This document shows, piece after piece, positions 24,150-28,850 of a DNA stretch of 28,850 nt. Position 1 is the stretch's first letter; every line of letters starts with the position of its first letter. Origin of the DNA: an uncultured Collinsella sp. (GTDB lineage Bacteria > Actinomycetota > Coriobacteriia > Coriobacteriales > Coriobacteriaceae); assembly GCA_902490405.1 (NCBI GenBank), contig CABUDS010000029.1, forward strand, positions 1 through 28,850, given 5' to 3'. The translations under genes were made by a program, and so were the position numbers. The notes beneath the pieces were generated by a model that had not been told where the DNA came from, did no database searches, and was given only the letters and a program-made list of their open reading frames with translations.

Positions 24150-25163
24150 TTACGCCATCGGGATGCGGTCGTGGTTGACTTGGCTGTAGAACAGGCGCTG
24201 GATCTCGGCGGCATCGCGTGACTGGCCGAGCGCCCACATGGTCTTGGCCACGAGCGTCTCGGTGGTCATGTCGTCGCCGCGCAAAATGCCCGGATGATCG
24301 GCGTAGGCACGGCCGACCTCATAAACACCCAGGTCAAGGCCCTCTTCGGGGACCTGCGTGGTCATAACGACGGTGCGGCCCGAATCGACCCAGCGGAAAA
24401 TCGCCTCTTGGAACGACTCGCCCGACTCGCCAAACTCGGGGATACCGCCAATGCCAAAGGTCTCCAGGATTACAGCATCGTAGCTATCGGCAAGGGCGTC
24501 CAGGATACCCGGGTTCACGCCGGGTGTCAGCTTAAGGACAAACACGCGCGGGTCGATGCTGTCGTAGAAACGAACCGGGTCCTCGTTCTGGTGAGTGCCG
24601 TGGAGTCCGTTGCGAACGATGCGGTCGTTGCGGATATAGGCAATGGGCGGATAGTTGACGCTAATGAACGCGTTAAAGCTCATGGTACGCTGCTTGCGGG
24701 CGCGCGTGCCGGCAATGGCGACGCCGCCAAACACGATCGAGACGTCGTGCGAGTGCTCGTCGAGCGCATAGAGCAGGCTCTGGTACAAGTTGAGCTTGGC
24801 GTCGGTAAAGGGGTTGCCCATGGGCTTTTGCGAGCCGGTGAGTACGATGGGCTTGGGGCTGTCCTGAATCAGATAGGAAAGCGCCGCCGCTGTGTAGCTC
24901 ATGGTGTCCGTGCCGTGCAGGATCACAAAGCCGTCGTGGTCGGCATAGCCTTCGACGATGACATCGCGGATCTGCATCCAGTCACTGGGGCGCATATTGG
25001 TGCTGTCGATGTTCATGGGCTGCACCACGTCGAGCTCGCAGAGGCCCGAGATCTCGGGGACGCTCTGGGCGAGCTCCTCACCGGTCAGGGCGGGGGAGAG
25101 GCCGTTGCCGTCCTCGGTCGATGCGATGGTGCCGCCCGTGGCGATGAGAAGGATGCGCTTCAT
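24150..25163 (-). CDS. ansA: L-asparaginase, type I (cytoplasmic)
   Basis: The 337-residue enzyme hydrolyses asparagine to aspartate and ammonia. The two catalytic threonine motifs are present: ATGGTIAS (Thr12) and VILHGTDTMSYTA, along with VLTGSQKPMGNPFTDA. There is no signal peptide, and the length fits cytoplasmic type I enzymes of the AnsA kind. The start is the ATG at 25163 with TAGGAA upstream; the reading frame is open for 24 more codons without similarity. It is divergent from guaA across a 268-base gap and convergent with the XRE gene. The ammonia released would feed glutamine synthetase; that link is metabolic, not genetic. Confidence 0.95.
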   Translation of the reverse strand: MKRILLIATGGTIASTEDGNGLSPALTGEELAQSVPEISGLCELDVVQPMNIDSTNMRPSDWMQIRDVIVEGYADHDGFVILHGTDTMSYTAAALSYLIQDSPKPIVLTGSQKPMGNPFTDAKLNLYQSLLYALDEHSHDVSIVFGGVAIAGTRARKQRTMSFNAFISVNYPPIAYIRNDRIVRNGLHGTHQNEDPVRFYDSIDPRVFVLKLTPGVNPGILDALADSYDAVILETFGIGGIPEFGESGESFQEAIFRWVDSGRTVVMTTQVPEEGLDLGVYEVGRAYADHPGILRGDDMTTETLVAKTMWALGQSRDAAEIQRLFYSQVNHDRIPMA

Positions 25164-25240
25164 GCTGGTATTCCTATCGTATTTGCCGCCACAGAGGCGG
25201 AGTCGTTCGGCAGTATTGTGGCACAGGGCGTCCAATGTTC

Positions 25241-25267
25241 AAACGTATTACATCATCTGTAACGTTT
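25241..25267. promoter_or_regulatory. Imperfect palindrome in the ansA-guaA divergent region
   Basis: AAACGTATTACA and TGTAACGTTT face each other around the loop TCATC, with two extra bases in the left arm. It could be an operator serving either divergent gene. No consensus -35/-10 pair was identified, and no purine riboswitch is seen before guaA. Confidence 0.25.
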
Positions 25268-25431
25268 GGTAACACTTCAATTGCCGTCAAATAGGGGCCA
25301 TGGTCGTGCGTTTGCCGTGCGCTGATGGCTGCGAGGGACGAGAAACCCCATATAACGTGTACACTATGGAGGTTATTTTCGTTCATTCACGCGGGCGGGC
25401 ACCGGCTCCCCGCCAACAGGAGGGGGAAACC

Positions 25432-27030
25432 ATGGATCAAAAGGCTTCCGCAAAGGTCCTCGTACTCGACTTTGGTGCGCAGTACGGTCAGCTCATTGCC
25501 CGTCGCGTCCGCGACCTCAACGTGTATTCCGAGATCGTTCCCTGCGACATCTCGGCCGATGAGATTCGCGAGATGAACGCCTCTGCGCTCATCCTTTCCG
25601 GCGGCCCGGCCTCCGTGTACGCCGAGGACGCTCCATCCATCGACCCCGCCATCTTTGACCTGGGTCTTCCTGTCTTGGGCTTCTGCTACGGTCATCAGAT
25701 CACGGCCGTGACGCTCGGCGGCAAGGTCGGCCACTCCGAGGTGGGCGAGTACGGTCGCGCCACCATTACGCGCACGGCCGGCGCCAAGCTCTTTAACTCC
25801 ACGCCCATGGAGCAGACCGTGTGGATGAGCCATCGCGACGCCGTTTCCGAGGTGCCTGAGGGCTTTACCGTTACCGCCAGCACCGACGTGTGCCCGGTTG
25901 CCGCCATGGAGTGCGTCGAGCGCAAGATCTTCACCACGCAGTTCCACCCCGAGGTCAAGCACTCCGAGTACGGTCAGCAGCTGCTGAGCAACTTCCTGTT
26001 TGAGATCTGCGGCCTGGAGCCCAACTGGAGCATGGACAACCTGGTCGAGACCATGACGACCGAGTTCCGCGAGAAGGTCGGCGACGACCGCGTGATTCTG
26101 GCCCTGTCCGGCGGCGTCGACTCCTCCGTCGTGGCTGCGCTGGGCGCCCGCGCCGTGGGCAAGCAGATGACCTGCGTGTTCATCAACCACGGCCTGCTGC
26201 GCAAGGGCGAGCCCGAGCAGGTGGAGGAGGTCTTCACCAAGCAGTTCGACGTCGACTTTATCCACGTCCACGCCGAGGACCGCTATGCCGAGCTTCTGGC
26301 CGGCGTGACCGAGCCCGAGGAGAAGCGCCGCATCATCGGCACGCAGTTCTGGAAAGAGTTCTTCGCCGTGGCCCAGCAGCTCGAGACCGACGGCAAGCCG
26401 GTCAAGTACCTGGCTCAGGGCACCATCTACCCCGACATCATCGAGTCCGGCGCTCGCAAGACGGGCGGCAAGACGGCTACCATCAAGAGCCATCACAACC
26501 TGATTCCGTTCCCCGAGGGCGTGCACTTCGACCTTATTGAGCCGCTCGACCACTTCTTTAAGGATGAGGTCCGTGCGCTTGGTCTGGCGCTGGGCCTGCC
26601 GGGTCACATCGTGTTCCGCCAGCCTTTCCCGGGCCCGGGTCTGGCCATCCGCATCATCGGTGCGGTCGACAAGGAGAAGCTCGAGATTCTCAAGAACGCT
26701 GACGCTATCGTGCGCGAGGAGCTCGACGCCTACAACCAGCGCCTGTTTGAGCAGACTGGCGAGCGCAACTCCGAGCACAGCTGCTGGCAGTATTTCGCGG
26801 TTCTGCCCGACATTAAGTCCGTGGGCGTTATGGGCGACGAGCGCACCTATCAGCGCCCGATCATCCTGCGTGCCGTCGAGTCCAGCGATGCCATGACCGC
26901 CGACTGGGCCAAGCTGCCCTACGACGTCCTGGCCCGCATCTCGGGCCGCATCGTTGCCGAGGTCCCCGGCGCCAACCGCGTGTGCTACGACATCACGTCC
27001 AAGCCGCCCGCGACCATCGAATGGGAATAG
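25432..27030 (+). CDS. guaA: GMP synthase (glutamine-hydrolysing)
   Basis: The 532-residue cytoplasmic enzyme converts XMP to GMP using ATP and glutamine. The N-terminal glutamine amidotransferase has its nucleophile Cys85 in GFCYGHQI and the HPE pair in TTQFHPEVKHSEYG. The ATP-pyrophosphatase loop is LALSGGVDSSV (about residue 222 on), and the C-terminal dimerisation domain has KSVGVMGDERTYQRP and the closing KPPATIEWE. The start is the ATG with AGGAGGGGGAAACC upstream; the reading frame is open earlier but without similarity. Codon use is strongly GC-biased. The gene stands alone. Its 3' end is a known integration site for genomic islands, and foreign-looking genes begin directly after it. 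Confidence 0.98.
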   Translation: MDQKASAKVLVLDFGAQYGQLIARRVRDLNVYSEIVPCDISADEIREMNASALILSGGPASVYAEDAPSIDPAIFDLGLPVLGFCYGHQITAVTLGGKVGHSEVGEYGRATITRTAGAKLFNSTPMEQTVWMSHRDAVSEVPEGFTVTASTDVCPVAAMECVERKIFTTQFHPEVKHSEYGQQLLSNFLFEICGLEPNWSMDNLVETMTTEFREKVGDDRVILALSGGVDSSVVAALGARAVGKQMTCVFINHGLLRKGEPEQVEEVFTKQFDVDFIHVHAEDRYAELLAGVTEPEEKRRIIGTQFWKEFFAVAQQLETDGKPVKYLAQGTIYPDIIESGARKTGGKTATIKSHHNLIPFPEGVHFDLIEPLDHFFKDEVRALGLALGLPGHIVFRQPFPGPGLAIRIIGAVDKEKLEILKNADAIVREELDAYNQRLFEQTGERNSEHSCWQYFAVLPDIKSVGVMGDERTYQRPIILRAVESSDAMTADWAKLPYDVLARISGRIVAEVPGANRVCYDITSKPPATIEWE

Positions 27031-27064
27031 AACAGACGTTCGATAAAATAATATAGTATTAGAT

Positions 27065-27098
27065 AGCGGGCACGGTTTCAATCGAATCCGTGTCTGCT
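27065..27098 (+). terminator. Hairpin after guaA, possible terminator
   Basis: AGCGGGCACGG (27065-27075) pairs with CCGTGTCTGCT (27088-27098), with two G-U pairs. No T run follows, so termination here would be weak. The stretch before it (27040-27064) is AT-rich, and 27099-27184 shows no gene. Confidence 0.4.
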
Positions 27099-27184
27099 GC
27101 TGTATGTGTGTCCTTGCACGCCCAATATGTGCCGTAAAAGCCGTCTTCTTCAACGTCAAAGTGAATGGGCTTCATTTTTGCCTT

Positions 27185-28015
27185 TTAAAATCTAATTATC
27201 ACGATTTGCATTTTCATCCCGTTGTCACCGACCCTTGCGAGAAGCCGGAAAAAGCCGCTGACAGAAGGGTCTCTCAAATCGTTGTAGCCCAGCATATAGC
27301 CGCGACTTGTGACCTGCAGACGGCTGTCCCACGTGCCGATTTCCTTGGCGGCATCCGAAACCGCAAAATATGCCCCCACATCCTTGATTTTTGCAGTCTT
27401 AAGCCATGTTTTTGCGATCATCTTTACCGCCGTCCGATTGGCAGCATCAAAGACCAGCACACTGCCGGGGAAAGCGTCCGCCATCCCCCGCACCAGTTCC
27501 CGGACCTGCTGGGTCAGAAAGTAATAGAACACCCCGGAGGCAAAAAACACCGCCCCGCCGGAGGCATCGATCTTGTCAAACCATGCGGGGTCTTTCAGGT
27601 CGCAGGGGATGTTTTGCTCCCGCTCCCCGGCGGGCAGCAGCTGCTGCCGCAAGGCAATCACATCCGGGAAGTCCAGATTGTAGATCTTGCATCTGCCGTT
27701 GTCGCAGGCTCTGCCGGTGTTATCCAGCCCGCAGCCCAGATTGACCACCGCTGCGCCGGGGTGTTTTTTCAGGTATTCCCGCACCTCAAAGGCAAGGTCA
27801 TTCTGCCGCATGGCCACCTCCAGCGCACCGAACCGCTGCATCAGGCTGCGGGAGTTTTTCTCCGCCCCTGAAAAATTGTAGTTGATCTGGTCGAGCAGAC
27901 GAACCGCTGTTTCATCCCTGTAAAGGTTCGGGTACAGCTCCGTACACAGCTTCCGGGAATACAGCGGGAGGATCAGCGTCTCCTGCACGGTGTTTTTCTC
28001 AATTTTGCATTTCAT
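27185..28015 (-). CDS. SAM-dependent methyltransferase, leucine carboxyl methyltransferase (LCM) family
   Basis: The 276-residue protein has the LCM/PPM1-like fold: YSRKLCTELYPNLYRDETAVRLLDQI near the N terminus, SAM-binding motif VVNLGCGLDNTG at 90-101, YNLDFPDVIALRQQLLP as the acidic-ligand region and VFFASGVFYYF in the middle. Bacterial members are O-methyltransferases often linked to small-molecule or polyketide tailoring; the substrate here is unknown. A ribosome site (GAGGAAGGA) precedes the ATG. It uses AAA for lysine and ATT for isoleucine freely, unlike guaA next door, which points to transfer, perhaps from a Firmicute. It follows another methyltransferase gene on the same strand. 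Confidence 0.85.
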   Translation of the reverse strand: MKCKIEKNTVQETLILPLYSRKLCTELYPNLYRDETAVRLLDQINYNFSGAEKNSRSLMQRFGALEVAMRQNDLAFEVREYLKKHPGAAVVNLGCGLDNTGRACDNGRCKIYNLDFPDVIALRQQLLPAGEREQNIPCDLKDPAWFDKIDASGGAVFFASGVFYYFLTQQVRELVRGMADAFPGSVLVFDAANRTAVKMIAKTWLKTAKIKDVGAYFAVSDAAKEIGTWDSRLQVTSRGYMLGYNDLRDPSVSGFFRLLARVGDNGMKMQIVIIRF

Positions 28016-28026
28016 AGGTTCCTTCC

Positions 28027-28092
28027 TCAGTGAATAAAAACTGTCGTAATTACCGCCAGCACAGCCGCTATGACCGTCATGTCTATCGCCAT
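28027..28092 (-). CDS. Possible 21-residue hydrophobic micro-ORF
   Basis: The 114-base gap between the two methyltransferases holds an ATG-started frame reading MAIDMTVIAAVLAVITTVFI and one more residue, a single membrane-helix-like peptide. The frame stays open upstream (GIKHGHFSSILY) and into the methyltransferase in another phase, so it may be the relic of a longer gene. There is no clear ribosome site, so this is a tentative call. Confidence 0.25.
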   Translation of the reverse strand: MAIDMTVIAAVLAVITTVFIH

Positions 28093-28129
28093 GTACAGGA
28101 TGGATGAAAAATGCCCGTGCTTGATGCCC

Positions 28130-28735
28130 TTACTTCTGCGCCGTGACGCAGAGCCACCTTTTCTTTTTGCGTATCTGCACCTCGTGAAAACCCGCCTGCT
28201 CCAGACATGCCTTTAATTCAATGTCCTTGTAGATGGTCATGCCGCCGATGATCTGCGTCCACCTCTCGTCCTTGTCCGTATCGCCATTGCTCTCGTTGCA
28301 GATGAGAATTGTCCCGCCTGGCTTCAGCGTCCGCCAGACCTCACGGAAGCATCGGGGCAAATCAGGCCAAAAATAGACGGTCTCAAAGGCCGTGGCGGCA
28401 TCGAAGTAGCTATCCTCAAACACCATATCCGCCACACTGCCTTGCAGAACGGCGCAACGCCCCTCCTGAATTGCAATTCGGTTGAGCTTTCTAGTCTTCT
28501 CCACGCTGACGGGCGAATAGTCGACGCCCTTGACGACGCCATGCGGGCATTTTTTCAGCAGCCGTTTTATGTTCGCCCCGCCGCCGCAGCCGCAATCCAG
28601 CACCTTGGCATTTGGCGCAAGTCGTAGAAACTGAAGTCCCCACCGCGCCACAGGGCTGTGGCCCAGGTTCATCATGGCAACCATTAGTTTTCCGCCGAGG
28701 CCCACGGGCTTGCGGGTGTTTTCAAAGAACGACAT
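28130..28735 (-). CDS. Class I SAM-dependent methyltransferase (UbiE-like)
   Basis: The 201-residue protein is a Rossmann-fold methyltransferase. SAM motif I is KVLDCGCGGGANIKRLL at 44-60, motif II is VKGVDYSP, and motif post-I is VADMVFEDSYFDAATAFETVYFW, with LKPGGTILICNES after it. The substrate is unknown; the helical cap (VGLGGKLMVAMMNLGH) suggests a small hydrophobic molecule. The start at 28735 is set by GGAGGGG; ten more upstream codons are open. The start lies inside the end of the preceding truncated frame, with a 14-base overlap, so these genes form an operon. Base usage resembles the LCM gene and not guaA. Confidence 0.85.
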   Translation of the reverse strand: MSFFENTRKPVGLGGKLMVAMMNLGHSPVARWGLQFLRLAPNAKVLDCGCGGGANIKRLLKKCPHGVVKGVDYSPVSVEKTRKLNRIAIQEGRCAVLQGSVADMVFEDSYFDAATAFETVYFWPDLPRCFREVWRTLKPGGTILICNESNGDTDKDERWTQIIGGMTIYKDIELKACLEQAGFHEVQIRKKKRWLCVTAQK

Positions 28736-28850
28736 CTGGCCCCTCCGATTTCGTGCATTCCGCATAGGTCCACGGGAACGAGGCCTTCAGCACCGCGCTT
28801 TTCCGCACCGCCCAGCCGTTTTGACGCAGGAAACGCAGGTATTCCTCGCT
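28722..28850 (-). CDS. C-terminal end of an unrecognised gene (runs off the window)
   Basis: The frame is open from the right edge for 42 codons and stops at 28722-28724. It contains LRFLRQNGWAVRKSAVLKA and FPWTYAECTKSEGPDVVL. I do not recognise the family. It overlaps the start of the methyltransferase gene by 14 bases, which, with the methyltransferase ribosome site inside its last codons, supports it as a real co-transcribed gene. Confidence 0.55.
   Translation of the reverse strand, partial: SEEYLRFLRQNGWAVRKSAVLKASFPWTYAECTKSEGPDVVL

Noticed and set aside
25164..25431. Purine riboswitch before guaA
   Set aside because: The three-way-junction consensus could not be found, and the leader has no clear terminator/antiterminator pair.
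25387..27159. Long minus-strand open frame (590 codons) opposite guaA
   Set aside because: It is a shadow frame caused by the codon bias of guaA, with no recognisable domain.

Overview
The window looks like chromosomal DNA of a GC-rich gut actinobacterium of the Coriobacteriia, most consistent with Collinsella or a close relative. This is inferred from strong C/G third-position bias in the core genes, a type III glutamine synthetase, MurT/GatD cell-wall amidation, several polyol-type dehydrogenases and the style of the intergenic palindromes. No rRNA or other taxonomic anchor is present, so the genus is an inference.

Layout. 1-1979 (minus): a coupled methionine operon, metF, then a stand-alone MetH-reactivation protein, then the start of metH. 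1980-2404: a non-coding region with a perfect 29-bp hairpin and a structured leader before glutamine synthetase III (2405-4492). 4600-9981: a less GC-biased carbohydrate island with a GntR/UTRA repressor, twin operators, a GH4 6-phospho-alpha-glucosidase, a PTS IIBC transporter and a beta-lactamase-fold serine hydrolase. About 0.3 kb after it lies a broken copy of the glutamine synthetase 3' end (10301-10387), so two glutamine synthetase 3' ends bracket the island. 10569-11330: a flavodoxin/ferredoxin (EFR1-type) gene, flanked by diverged repeats related to the 3' end and terminator of tRNA-Glu (11608-11684, minus).

11700-11980 holds two kinds of palindromic repeats. 11983-16325 (minus) is a three-gene unit: two paralogous helical-repeat proteins of unknown function, then a single-chain MurT-GatD fusion (lipid II isoglutaminyl synthase). 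16826-20442 (plus) carries an iron-type alcohol dehydrogenase and two glycerol-dehydrogenase paralogues separated by terminators and a complex palindrome. 20594-23433 (plus) has a multi-cluster ferredoxin protein, the GTPase YchF and a small DUF1648 membrane protein. 23443-24127 is a divergent pair (unknown protein and small XRE regulator) sharing a perfect 24-bp palindrome. 24150-25163 (minus) is a type I L-asparaginase, divergent from guaA (25432-27030).

Directly after guaA, whose 3' end is a known integration site for genomic islands, the codon usage changes (lysine AAA instead of AAG). Two SAM-dependent methyltransferases, a possible micro-ORF and a truncated reading frame follow on the minus strand to the window edge. 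This looks like the start of an acquired segment.

No integrase, transposase, CRISPR array, rRNA or defence system was recognised. The points most worth following are the duplicated glutamine synthetase 3' end, the MurT-GatD fusion with its two unknown partners, and the palindromic repeat families.
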